Of a stretch of DNA of 64,000 bases, positions 42,544-50,553 are shown piece after piece. The translations under genes were made by a program, and so were the position numbers. Under the pieces are notes generated by a model. It had not been told where the DNA came from, did no database searches, and saw only the letters and a list, made by a program, of their open reading frames with translations. Positions within the stretch are counted from its first letter, which is position 1; each line of letters starts with the position of its first letter. The DNA comes from Hymenobacter telluris (GTDB lineage Bacteria; Bacteroidota; Bacteroidia; Cytophagales; Hymenobacteraceae), in NCBI RefSeq assembly GCF_017313265.1, contig NZ_JAFLQZ010000002.1, forward strand, positions 124,001 through 188,000, written 5' to 3'.

Positions 42544-43041
42544 CTAGTGGTTGTCTTTGGGGCGGTCGAAGAAGTAGAATTCGGAATTGGCTTGGTCTAC
42601 GCCAGCCCAGGTTTCGGTGTGAAAGTGCAAGCACACAATACCGGCAGTGGGCAACTCCTCGTTGATGGCATCCGGCGAGAGCAGCTGCACAAACTCCGAG
42701 ATGGTGCTGTTGTGGCCCACCATCAGCACCGATTGTGCGGTGTCGGGGCAGGAGCGTACCACTTCCAGCAGCGTGGGCACCTCGGCGTGGTAGATTTCGG
42801 GGCGCACCTCAATTCGCTCGTGCGGGTAGTCCAGTTCCTTGGCTACCAGCGCGGCCGTGGTCATGGCCCGCACCGCCCCCGACGAGATTATCAAGTCCAG
42901 TTTGATGTTGCGCTTAGCTAAGGCCTGGCCCATGCGAGGCGCATCGTCGCGGCCCCGGTCGTTGAGGGGGCGCTGCTCGTCGGTGAGGTCGTCGAAGCTC
43001 CAGCTGGATTTAGCGTGGCGCATCAGGTATAAAGTTTTCAT
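42544..43041 (-). CDS. SixA-like phosphohistidine phosphatase
   Basis: 165 residues of the histidine phosphatase (RHG) superfamily. TLYLMRHAKSSWSFDDLTDE carries the catalytic R8-H9 motif; DRGRDDAPRMG, IISSGAVRAMTTA and the second His in LMVGHNSTISEF complete the active site. SixA dephosphorylates phosphohistidine in HPt or PTS proteins. It lies directly upstream of ppk1, whose catalysis goes through phosphohistidine; a functional link is a guess from position. Confidence 0.85.
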   Translation of the reverse strand: MKTLYLMRHAKSSWSFDDLTDEQRPLNDRGRDDAPRMGQALAKRNIKLDLIISSGAVRAMTTAALVAKELDYPHERIEVRPEIYHAEVPTLLEVVRSCPDTAQSVLMVGHNSTISEFVQLLSPDAINEELPTAGIVCLHFHTETWAGVDQANSEFYFFDRPKDNH

Positions 43042-43219
43042 GCGGGCAGGATGGGTTACAACAACTCGGAAGCACGCCTCTTTACTACGCGGCCCGCAAA
43101 ATGGTTATTGCCAGACAGAAGCACAACAGGAAAATAATGCCTCGGGTAACTCCGCAAAGTAGTAGGCGTGCAGCGTATTCTGCTGATTATGAACAGATAA
43201 ACAAAAGGCCGGAAGCTAG

Positions 43220-43246
43220 AAAAGCCTGCCGGAGCGGCAGGCTTTT
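43220..43246 (-). terminator. Intrinsic terminator of the M43 protease gene
   Basis: aaaagcctgccg (43220-43231) pairs perfectly with cggcaggctttt (43235-43246). On the reverse strand the stem ends in a T-run. It lies ~80 bases past the protease stop. Confidence 0.8.
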
Positions 43247-43324
43247 CAACTGGTGAGTGGTACAATAGATTGGTTACGTAGAGCCGACGGTGCTGCAACA
43301 CGCGCCGATTTTTTCGTAAGTAAA

Positions 43325-44599
43325 CTATTCTTTCTGGAAACGCTGCCGAATTGTCTGCTGGCCGTCGGAAATAACCACCTGATACAGGCCCTGCGGCAAA
43401 CCCGAAACGGCCACCTGCGACTGGCCATTGTAGCGGGCCTGCTTCATTTCATACCCGAGCAAATCGTATACTTTCACGGTCCAGGCGGTGGCTTTTTCGG
43501 CGGGCAGCGTTACGTTCAGGGTTTGGGTAGCAGGGTTCGGGAACAGCTGAACGGCGCTGGTGCTCAGGGTGCTGGTAGTAGCAAGCTGGCGCGGAGCCGT
43601 GCCCCCCAGCGAATTTGCCAACGACGCGCGGGCGCCACCAGCAGCAAATAAGGCGTTCATGCGGGTGCTTTGGCCGGTCGAGAACATGTACATGCAGGCG
43701 TCGTCGGTGTAGTCCATGTAGTTCATGCTCATGTCGCCTTGGTTGCTGCACGTCACGTGGGGGTAGCTGGGGCAGCCGTAGTTGGCCGTTTGCTGGGTGG
43801 GCGTGTCGCTCACTAGGTCGTTGCCGCAGCTGGCATCACCCCAAATGTGGCGCAGATTCAGCCAGTGGCCTACTTCGTGGGTGGCGGTGCGCCCTTTGTT
43901 GTAAGGAGCCGCCGAGCCGCCCGGCAACGACGAGTACAGCACCACTACGCCGTCGGTGCTGGCGGCGCCACCCGGAAACTGCGCGTAGCCGAGCAAGCCC
44001 TGGCCCAGGTTGCACACCCACAAATTCAGGTATGAACTGGCCGGCCAGGCGTTGGAACCACCGCGCTTGGCATTCTTCACGGCGTCGTTGCTGCTCCACG
44101 ACGTGGTTTTGGTGAGCGTGCGCACAATGCCGCTGGTAGGGTTGCCGCTAGGGTCGCGCTGGGCTAGTACAAACTGGATGTTGGTATTGGCGGCCAAGCC
44201 GGCAAAAGCTGCCGGTACCAAGTTGGCATCGGCGTTCAGCTTGGCAAAATCCTTATTGAGCACGTCAAGCTGCGCCTGCACCTGCGCAGTTGATACGTTT
44301 TCGGCAGCGGTTTTGTACACCACGTGCACTACCACCGGAATGGTAACCACGCCGGCCGTGGCCCGGCTGGCCATGCTGGCAGCGTTGCCCTGAAACGTAC
44401 GGGTTTGAGCTTCCACCGAGGCCATGCGTTGCGCCAATGAGGGGTCGGCGGCTAACTGGGCTTGCAGCACTTCCATGGTAGCACACTGGCGGCCAGGCGG
44501 CGTGAGGGCTTTGTCGGGAGCTAGGCGGAACTCCTGGGCCGAGGTGGCAGAGGCCAAGCCTAATAAAGAGAGGACCAGAGCGTAGAATTTTCCTTTCAT
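43325..44599 (-). CDS. M43 (cytophagalysin/pappalysin-like) metalloprotease with T9SS domain
   Basis: 424 residues from ATG 44599 (signal peptide MKGKFYALVLSLLGLASATS); the open frame upstream is AT-rich non-coding sequence. Propeptide to ~85, then VTIPVVVHVVYKTAAENVS. Zinc site HEVGHWLNLRH (241-251), the HExxHxxNxxH form common in Bacteroidota, GDASCGNDLVSDTP, and a Met-turn in MSMNYMDYTDD. The C-terminal ~80 residues (QLFPNPATQTLNVTL, LPQGLYQVVISDG) form a T9SS sorting domain. Secreted peptidase, probably degrading external protein. It is preceded by hflX and its terminator on the same strand. Confidence 0.93.
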   Translation of the reverse strand: MKGKFYALVLSLLGLASATSAQEFRLAPDKALTPPGRQCATMEVLQAQLAADPSLAQRMASVEAQTRTFQGNAASMASRATAGVVTIPVVVHVVYKTAAENVSTAQVQAQLDVLNKDFAKLNADANLVPAAFAGLAANTNIQFVLAQRDPSGNPTSGIVRTLTKTTSWSSNDAVKNAKRGGSNAWPASSYLNLWVCNLGQGLLGYAQFPGGAASTDGVVVLYSSLPGGSAAPYNKGRTATHEVGHWLNLRHIWGDASCGNDLVSDTPTQQTANYGCPSYPHVTCSNQGDMSMNYMDYTDDACMYMFSTGQSTRMNALFAAGGARASLANSLGGTAPRQLATTSTLSTSAVQLFPNPATQTLNVTLPAEKATAWTVKVYDLLGYEMKQARYNGQSQVAVSGLPQGLYQVVISDGQQTIRQRFQKE

Positions 44600-44763
44600 G
44601 AGTACGGTTGATTTGGTTTTGGATGGTGGAAGTGGAGCGGAAAGCTGAATATATTGATAATATGTTAATAAACTGCGTGCATAATTAAGATACTTATATA
44701 ATATGATTTTGTATATATACAGGATGCGCACCATCAGCCGCGTTTTTGGTCGGGTAAGGCCAT

Positions 44764-44793
44764 GAAAAAAGCCCTGGCACATTGCCAGGGCTT
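44764..44793 (-). terminator. Intrinsic terminator of hflX
   Basis: gccctggca (44771-44779) pairs with tgccagggc (44783-44791) around cat, with A-run/T-run flanks giving six U on the reverse transcript. It lies 24 bases past the hflX stop. Confidence 0.85.
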
Positions 44794-44814
44794 CCAAGTT
44801 GTAAGCGTCCGTGC

Positions 44815-46164
44815 TTATTCCTCCACGCTTTCCACGCTAAAGTCGCCCAGCGAGTTGGGGTAGCGCTGATAGTGGAGCTTGGCCACGTGCCGCGTCAGCA
44901 GGGCCCGTAGCTCATCAATGTTTTCACGCTCCTGCGCCGAAATGAACAGTACCGGGTCGTGCAGCTTGGCCATATAGGTGGCTTGCAGCTGCGCCAGGGT
45001 GGGCCGCTGCGGCGCGTCTTCGTCCTCGTTCATGCCCTCGAAGCCGGCTTGCTTTTCCATTTCCGTGTCGTGGCGGTACTGGTCTATCTTGTTGAAGACG
45101 AGCAGCATGGGTTTGTCGGCGGCCTCAATGTCCTTGAGCGTTTCGTTTACCACTGCAATCTGCTCCTCGAAGCCGGGGTGCGAAATGTCCACCACGTGCA
45201 CCAGCAAATCGGCCTCCCTGATTTCGTCGAGCGTGCTTTTGAAGCTCTCGATGAGGCGGGTGGGCAGCTTGCGGATAAACCCTACGGTATCGGACAGCAG
45301 AAACGGTACGTTGTCGAACGAAATCTTGCGCACCGTGGAGTCAACGGTGGCGAAGAGCTTGTTTTCGGCAAACACGTCGGAGCGGCTCAGCAGGTTCATG
45401 ATGGTGCTTTTGCCCACGTTGGTGTAGCCCACCAGCGCCACCCGCACAATACCGCCGCGCGACTTGCGCTGGGTGTGGCTCTGCTTGTCGAAATCCTTGA
45501 GCTTGTCTTTCAGCAAGGCTATCCGGTCGCGCACTACGCGCCGGTCGGTCTCGATTTCCGTTTCCCCCGGTCCGCGCTGGCTCACGCCCCCACCGCGCTG
45601 CTTGTCTAAGTGGCTCCAGAGGCCGGTGAGGCGCGGCAGCAGGTACTGGTACTGCGCCAGCTCCACCTGCGCCCGCGCCGTAGCCGACTTGGCCCGCGTG
45701 GCAAAGATGTCGATGATGAGCAGGGAGCGGTCCACTATTTTCACCGTCAGCTCGGCTTCCAGGTTGCGCAGCTGCGAGGGGGAAAGGTCATCGTCGAAAA
45801 TAACCATGCTGATGCCCTTGTGCATCACGTAGGCCTTGATTTCGGCTAGCTTGCCTTCCCCCACAAACGTGCGGATGTCGGGCTTGTCGAGGCGCTGCAC
45901 GAAGCGGTGCTGCACATCTACCCCGGCGGTTTCGGCCAGAAACGCCAGCTCGTCAAGGTATTCCTGGGTGCGGGCGTCGGCCTGGCGTTTGTCGGGTACG
46001 GCTACCAGCACGGCGGTTTCGCGCTGCACGGCGGTATCATACGTGGCGTCTTTGTTGCCTTTGGCCAGCAGGCGGCCCACCCGGCCGGGGATGTTGTCGG
46101 TGGCGCCGGGGTGGCGGGTACTATTGGTATGCTGGCGGCCGCCAGCGTTGGATTTCTTGGCCAT
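44815..46164 (-). CDS. hflX: Ribosome-associated GTPase HflX
   Basis: 449 residues; a GTPase that binds and splits stalled or hibernating 70S ribosomes. The N-terminal HflX domain (VDVQHRFVQRLDKPDIRTFV, GEGKLAEIKAYV) is followed by the signature QRGPGETEIETDRRVVRDRI, then the G domain: G1 GYTNVGKST (246-254), G3 DTVGF, G4 NKID. The Gly-rich RGGGVSQRGPGE loop is intact. The N-terminus is extended by ~40 basic residues. Downstream of the cytochrome gene on the same strand. Confidence 0.95.
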   Translation of the reverse strand: MAKKSNAGGRQHTNSTRHPGATDNIPGRVGRLLAKGNKDATYDTAVQRETAVLVAVPDKRQADARTQEYLDELAFLAETAGVDVQHRFVQRLDKPDIRTFVGEGKLAEIKAYVMHKGISMVIFDDDLSPSQLRNLEAELTVKIVDRSLLIIDIFATRAKSATARAQVELAQYQYLLPRLTGLWSHLDKQRGGGVSQRGPGETEIETDRRVVRDRIALLKDKLKDFDKQSHTQRKSRGGIVRVALVGYTNVGKSTIMNLLSRSDVFAENKLFATVDSTVRKISFDNVPFLLSDTVGFIRKLPTRLIESFKSTLDEIREADLLVHVVDISHPGFEEQIAVVNETLKDIEAADKPMLLVFNKIDQYRHDTEMEKQAGFEGMNEDEDAPQRPTLAQLQATYMAKLHDPVLFISAQERENIDELRALLTRHVAKLHYQRYPNSLGDFSVESVEE

Positions 46165-46259
46165 GTAAAGGAAAAGAGTGGGTTGGGAAGGGAGAGAATA
46201 ACGAATAAAAACAGTTTTCTATATAATAAGGTTCGGATAGCCTGACTATTGCCAACAGG

Positions 46260-47033
46260 CTACTTGAGCGTCAGGGAATACGCCACTACCGCCTGAATCT
46301 GCTCGGGCGTGAGTTGGTCTTTGAAGCCCGGCATCTTGCCCAGGCCCTGCGTCACCATGTACACGCGGCCAGTGGTATTGAGGTTGCTTTTACTGAGGTC
46401 GTGGGCACCATTTAACCCCAGCTTGCCGTCGGAGCCATGGCATACGGCGCAGTTTTTAGTGAACAGCACTTTGCCTTCGGTCAGGGCCACATCTACCTCG
46501 GGCTCGGCCGGGGGCGAAGCCTGCGCGGCACTGGCCGAAGCCGCGGATATGGCGGCAGCCTCCGCCTCGGAAATTCCGGCCGGGTCGGTGGTGAGGGTAT
46601 CAACGGGTGGGGCGGCATCGGGCGTGGCAACGGCTTCGGGCAGGCCGGGGGCAGCCAGGCTGGCAAGGGGCCGGGTTGGGCGCCGGAGTGTCAGGCTACC
46701 GGTTTCGGCTACACCATACACGTACAGAAATCCTAGCAGCGTGAGGGCCACGCCCGGCTTGTACTGGCGGCGCATGGCGGCAATAGCCAGCGGCAGCAGT
46801 ACCAGCACCAAACCCAGCTTCGTCCAGAGCCAGCCGGGTATGTTGCCAGGATACGTAGCCAGCAGCCAACCACCCGTGGCCAGAATCAGGAACCCCAATA
46901 AAGAATCGACTACGCGGGTCCGGGCCCGCAGATGGCGCAGGGCTTCCTGACGGCCCAGGAACAACAATGCAGCTTTAACGGCGAAAAACAGCAGAAAGGC
47001 CAGTATAACCAGCACATGCAAGCGGAGAAGCAA
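46260..47033 (-). CDS. Membrane-anchored c-type cytochrome
   Basis: About 257 residues. Four membrane helices at the N-terminus (VLVILAFLLFFAVKAALLFLG, LLGFLILATGGWLLATYP, LGLVLVLLPLAIAAM, VALTLLGFLYVYGVAETGS), then a Pro/Ala-rich periplasmic linker and one class I cytochrome c domain: heme site NCAVCHGSDG and axial Met in GKMPGFKDQLTPEQ. The helical part resembles SirB2-like Bacteroidota proteins. Electron partner unknown. No ATG fits; TTG 47033 is preferred because the TACCTTTG promoter box (47080-47087) lies downstream of the earlier in-frame ATG at 47156, which would then not be in the mRNA. GTG 47015 is an alternative. Confidence 0.8.
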   Translation of the reverse strand: MLLRLHVLVILAFLLFFAVKAALLFLGRQEALRHLRARTRVVDSLLGFLILATGGWLLATYPGNIPGWLWTKLGLVLVLLPLAIAAMRRQYKPGVALTLLGFLYVYGVAETGSLTLRRPTRPLASLAAPGLPEAVATPDAAPPVDTLTTDPAGISEAEAAAISAASASAAQASPPAEPEVDVALTEGKVLFTKNCAVCHGSDGKLGLNGAHDLSKSNLNTTGRVYMVTQGLGKMPGFKDQLTPEQIQAVVAYSLTLK

Positions 47034-47079
47034 AGGGGCAGAAGTGAAGAGGTGAAAAGTAGATTCGCGTTTCAGTGAA

Positions 47080-47087
47080 CAAAGGTA
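47080..47087 (-). promoter_or_regulatory. -7 box TACCTTTG for the cytochrome gene
   Basis: Exact TAnnTTTG on the reverse strand, ~47 bases before the TTG start chosen for the cytochrome. It limits the start codon choice. Confidence 0.5.
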
Positions 47088-47213
47088 AGGCCGGAAAAAA
47101 CGGGCGGCGCACGGAAATATTCTGTCTTGACAGGCCCTCACCCAGCAACTTTTCAACTAGGGCCACCCGCTACCCGCTGCCGCACATAACCGGGCGGGGC
47201 CTGTTTGCCTGCC

Positions 47214-47221
47214 TATCTTTG
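47214..47221 (+). promoter_or_regulatory. -7 box TATCTTTG for the glycosyltransferase gene
   Basis: Exact TAnnTTTG match 53 bases before the GTG start at 47275; it is divergent from the box at 47080-47087. A TTG at -33 is not clear. Confidence 0.5.
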
Positions 47222-47235
47222 CCCCCGAAACAGCA

Positions 47236-47266
47236 ACTCACCAGTTCACCACTTCACCATTTCACC
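47236..47266 (+). repeat. 31-bp unit shared with the 52.9-kb inverted repeat
   Basis: These 31 bases (actcaccagttcaccacttc...) match 52911-52941 at 29 of 31 positions. Here it is a single copy forming the leader of the glycosyltransferase mRNA, ending 8 bases before its GTG. Confidence 0.7.
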
Positions 47267-47274
47267 TTCTGCCC

Positions 47275-48393
47275 GTGCGCGTTGCCATTGTCATCAACAC
47301 CTCCTGGAATATCTGGAATTTTCGGCGCAGCCTGGTAACTGCCTTGCAGGCCGCCGGCCACGAGGTACTGGCTATTGCGCCCCCCGATGCGTATTCCGAG
47401 CGGCTGCAAACCGAGCTGGGCTGCCGCTACGTGCCCATCCTGATGGAAAACAAGGGCACCAACCCCATCAAAGACGCCCAGCTGACCCGCCGTTTCTATA
47501 CCATCTACCGGCGCGAGCAACCTGATGTGGTGCTGCACTACACCATCAAGCCCAACATTTATGGGGCGCTGGCGGCCCGGCTGGCAGGTATCCCCAGCGT
47601 CAACAACGTGTCGGGCCTAGGCACGGTGTTCATTGTGAAGAACTTCGTGAGCCGGGTGGCGTTGCAGCTCTACCGCTACGCCTTCCGTTTCCCGCGTAAA
47701 GTGTTTTTCCAGAACGCCGACGACCGGGCGCTGTTTCTGGAGCACGGCCTGGTGCGCGCCCAAATTACCGACGTGCTGCCCGGCTCCGGGGTAGATGTGC
47801 GCCGGTTCCAACCCGCCGCCGCGTTTCGGCGCCAGGAGCCGTTTGTGTTCCTCATGATTGCGCGGGTGCTCTACGAGAAGGGCGTGGAAGAATATTTCGA
47901 GGCGGCCCGCCTGGTGCGCGAAGCCGTGCCCGGTACACGGGTGCAGCTGCTGGGCGGCATTGATGAAAGCGGCGGCGTGGGTGTGAAGCGGGCCGTGTTC
48001 GAGCAATGGCTCACCGCCGGCCACATCGAATACTTGGGTACCACCGACGACGTGGCCGCCTACATCCGCGAAGCCGACTGCGTGGTGCTGCCTTCCTACC
48101 GCGAAGGCACGCCCAAGACCCTGCTCGAAGCCGCCGCCATGGGCAAGCCCATTGTAACAACCGATGTACCCGGCTGCCGCGAAACCGTGGTGGATGGCCA
48201 GAACGGCTACCTCTGCGAAGTGCGCAATGCCCCTGACTTAGCCAACAAAATGCTGCGCATCCTGGGGCTTTCCAGCCCCGAGCTGCAAGCCATGGGCCAG
48301 GCCGGCCGCCAGCTAGCCGAAACCAAATTCGACGAGCAAATCGTGCTCGATAAGTATCTGCGCGAAGTGGCTGCCGTGCAGAAAGGTAATTAG
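47275..48393 (+). CDS. Family 4 glycosyltransferase
   Basis: 372 residues, GT-B fold; transfers a sugar from a nucleotide-sugar donor to a glycan or lipid, likely for capsule, exopolysaccharide or O-antigen. N-terminal VAIVINTSWNIWNFRRSLV and AAGHEVLAIAPPDAYSERL fit the GT4 acceptor domain; DVVLHYTIKPNIYGALAARL and NNVSGLGTVF follow. The C-domain has LMIARVLYEKGVEEYFEAAR and the donor-site EGTPKTLLEAAAMGKPIVTT. GTG start (RVAIVINTS). It precedes rfbC by 68 bases, supporting surface-sugar synthesis. Confidence 0.92.
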   Translation: MRVAIVINTSWNIWNFRRSLVTALQAAGHEVLAIAPPDAYSERLQTELGCRYVPILMENKGTNPIKDAQLTRRFYTIYRREQPDVVLHYTIKPNIYGALAARLAGIPSVNNVSGLGTVFIVKNFVSRVALQLYRYAFRFPRKVFFQNADDRALFLEHGLVRAQITDVLPGSGVDVRRFQPAAAFRRQEPFVFLMIARVLYEKGVEEYFEAARLVREAVPGTRVQLLGGIDESGGVGVKRAVFEQWLTAGHIEYLGTTDDVAAYIREADCVVLPSYREGTPKTLLEAAAMGKPIVTTDVPGCRETVVDGQNGYLCEVRNAPDLANKMLRILGLSSPELQAMGQAGRQLAETKFDEQIVLDKYLREVAAVQKGN

Positions 48394-48461
48394 GCGGATG
48401 GCCTAAAGGCCTTAACTTGCCACCCGAAAAGCCAACCTCAACCTAGCAATACACTTTCCGC

Positions 48462-49004
48462 ATGGAAATCAAGCAACATGCCTTAGCTGGCGTCGTGGAG
48501 TTTATTCCCCGCGTTTTTGGCGATGCCCGCGGGGCGTTTTTCGAGTCGTTTAGTGCCCGGGTGATGGAGGAAGCAGGCGTGCGGGAAAACTGGGTGCAGG
48601 ACAACCAGTCGCGTTCCGATAAGGGGGTATTGCGCGGTCTGCACTTTCAGCGGCCACCCCACGCGCAAGCCAAGCTGGTGCGCGTAGCCCAGGGCCGCGC
48701 CCTCGACGTCATCGTGGATTTGCGCCGCGGCTCGGCCACCTATGGCCAGCACCTACAGGTGGAACTGGATGCGCAGCGCTACAACATGCTGTACGTGCCC
48801 GTCGGCTTCGCGCACGGCTTTGTGGCCCTGGAAGACGACACGCTGTTTCTCTACAAATGCTCCGGCTATTACCAGCCCAGCGCCGAGGGCGGCATCCTCT
48901 GGAAAGACCCCAGCCTCCGCATCAACTGGGGCATCGACGACCCCAAAGTGTCCGACAAAGACCAAATCCTGCCCGTCCTGCAAGGCTTCGAGAGTCCTTT
49001 CTAA
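48462..49004 (+). CDS. rfbC: dTDP-4-dehydrorhamnose 3,5-epimerase
   Basis: 180 residues, cupin fold; third step of dTDP-L-rhamnose synthesis. Motifs: GDARGAFFESFSA, DNQSRSDKGVLRGLHFQ with catalytic His61, LDVIVDLRRGSATYG, YVPVGFAHGFVALED, and YKCSGYYQPSAEGGILW with the active Tyr region. The rfbA, rfbB and rfbD genes are not adjacent. The stop codon overlaps the first base of a 29-bp inverted repeat. Confidence 0.95.
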   Translation: MEIKQHALAGVVEFIPRVFGDARGAFFESFSARVMEEAGVRENWVQDNQSRSDKGVLRGLHFQRPPHAQAKLVRVAQGRALDVIVDLRRGSATYGQHLQVELDAQRYNMLYVPVGFAHGFVALEDDTLFLYKCSGYYQPSAEGGILWKDPSLRINWGIDDPKVSDKDQILPVLQGFESPF

Positions 49005-49194
49005 ACCGCGGATTTTGCAGATTAATCGGATTGAACAGATTGCGGTGACGATTGAAAACGAAAGAAGGCTGCCAAGTGGTAGCCTTCTTTTGTTTTACAC
49101 GTTTTATACGCCTGGCGTATCATGTGCCTGGTTTACAGCTTAATAATCGTCCGCAAAATTCGTGTAATCCGATTAATCTGCAAAATCCGCGGTT
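49004..49194. repeat. 191-bp element with perfect 29-bp inverted ends between rfbC and murF
   Basis: Arms 49004-49032 and 49166-49194 are exact reverse complements (aaccgcggattttgcagatt...). The left arm begins on the last base of the rfbC stop and the right arm ends on the first base of the murF stop codon. Inside is a terminator (49062-49089). aaccgcggatt-type palindromes recur in several Bacteroidota as I recall. Confidence 0.85.
49062..49093 (+). terminator. Intrinsic terminator of rfbC
   Basis: aagaaggct (49062-49070) pairs with agccttctt (49081-49089), followed by ttgtttt. It lies inside the inverted-repeat element. Confidence 0.75.
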
Positions 49195-50501
49195 CAGACG
49201 AGGGTTAGCAGCGTTTCCAGGCCCATGCCGCGGGAGCCTTTGATGAGAATCTGGCGGCCTTGTAGCGCCTGGGCTTGCAGCCAGTCGGCGACTTCGGCCT
49301 TGGTGGCGAAATAGTGAGCTGCCCCACCGAAAGCTGCATGAGCCAGGCGCATTTCCGGGCCAATCAGTACTACCGTGCCAAATGGCAAATCGGCTAGCAG
49401 ATGACCTAGTTCCGCATGTTCACCGGCGCTTTCGTCGCCCAGCTCGAACATGTCGCCTAGTATCACCACTTTGTTATCGTTGCTGGTGCCGGGGCGGGCC
49501 GCGAAGCTGCGCAACGCCGCTGCCATGCTACTGGGGTTGGCGTTATAAGCATCCAGAATAACCTCGTTGCGGCCGGTTTGCACCAGCTGGGAGCGGTTGT
49601 TGGTGGGCGCGTATTCGGCCAGCGCGGCCGCAATATCGGCGGTATGTACCCCAAAATGCTGCCCCACGGCGGCGGCGGCGGCCAGGTTCGGGAAGTTGTA
49701 GTCGCCGGTAATCTGAGCCTCCACCAGTGTATTATCTGCCAGGCGCAACGTGATGTTGGGGGTGGCTCCTACGAAAGTGGCGGGGTACGTATCGGTAGGG
49801 GCGGGGTAGCTGACGCGCTGCGGCACCACTTCCGCCAGGCCCGGCAGCCGCGCATCCAGCGTGTTCACGAAGGCCGTGCCGCCCGCTGTGGCCAGAAACT
49901 GAAACAACTCGGCTTTGCCTTTGGCAATGCCCTCCTGGCCGCCAAAGCCTTCGAGGTGCGCCTTGCCGATGTTGGTAATCAAACCGTGGGTGGGCTCGGC
50001 AATACTGCTGAGCAGCGCAATTTCGCCTTGGTGGTTGGCGCCCATTTCCACAATGGCCAGCTCGTGCTCATCGGGGCGGATACCAAGCAACGTGAGGGGC
50101 ACCCCAATGTGGTTGTTGAGGTTGCCGCGGGTGTACTGCACCCGAAAGCGCCGGCTCAGTACGCTGTTAATCAGTTCTTTGGTGGTGGTCTTGCCGTTCG
50201 AGCCGGTAACAGCCAGCACCGGCATAGTAAGTTGCCGGCGGTGGTAGCGGGCCAGCTCTTGCAGCGCCAGCAGCGGGTCAGGCACGTAGGTGTAGCGGGC
50301 AGGGGCGGTGGCGGCCAGGGCGGCATCGTCGACTACGGCGTGGCGGGCGCCCTGGGCCAGGGCCTGAGCGGCAAAGTCGGCTCCGCGAAACGAAGGACCG
50401 TTGAGGGCAAAAAACAGAGTGTCCATCTGCGGCTGCCGCGAATCGGTGCTGACGGAGGCACTGGCACGAAACTGCTCGTAGAGGGCCGCTATATCTTGCA
50501 T
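49194..50501 (-). CDS. murF: UDP-MurNAc-tripeptide-D-Ala-D-Ala ligase
   Basis: 435 residues; adds D-Ala-D-Ala to the muropeptide precursor, in the cytosol. N-domain VSTDSRQPQMDTLFFALNG (substrate-binding, typical of MurE/F), P-loop LAVTGSNGKTTTKELI, NLNNHIGVPLTLL, VEMGANHQGEI, THGLITNIGKAHLEGFG and ILDAYNANPSSM. No neighbouring mur genes. Its ATG is divergent from the FG-GAP protein gene. Confidence 0.95.
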   Translation of the reverse strand: MQDIAALYEQFRASASVSTDSRQPQMDTLFFALNGPSFRGADFAAQALAQGARHAVVDDAALAATAPARYTYVPDPLLALQELARYHRRQLTMPVLAVTGSNGKTTTKELINSVLSRRFRVQYTRGNLNNHIGVPLTLLGIRPDEHELAIVEMGANHQGEIALLSSIAEPTHGLITNIGKAHLEGFGGQEGIAKGKAELFQFLATAGGTAFVNTLDARLPGLAEVVPQRVSYPAPTDTYPATFVGATPNITLRLADNTLVEAQITGDYNFPNLAAAAAVGQHFGVHTADIAAALAEYAPTNNRSQLVQTGRNEVILDAYNANPSSMAAALRSFAARPGTSNDNKVVILGDMFELGDESAGEHAELGHLLADLPFGTVVLIGPEMRLAHAAFGGAAHYFATKAEVADWLQAQALQGRQILIKGSRGMGLETLLTLV

Positions 50502-50553
50502 GATGTTTGTAGTAACTTAGACGTAAATTCTTGTGTTCTACCGAAAAGCAACG

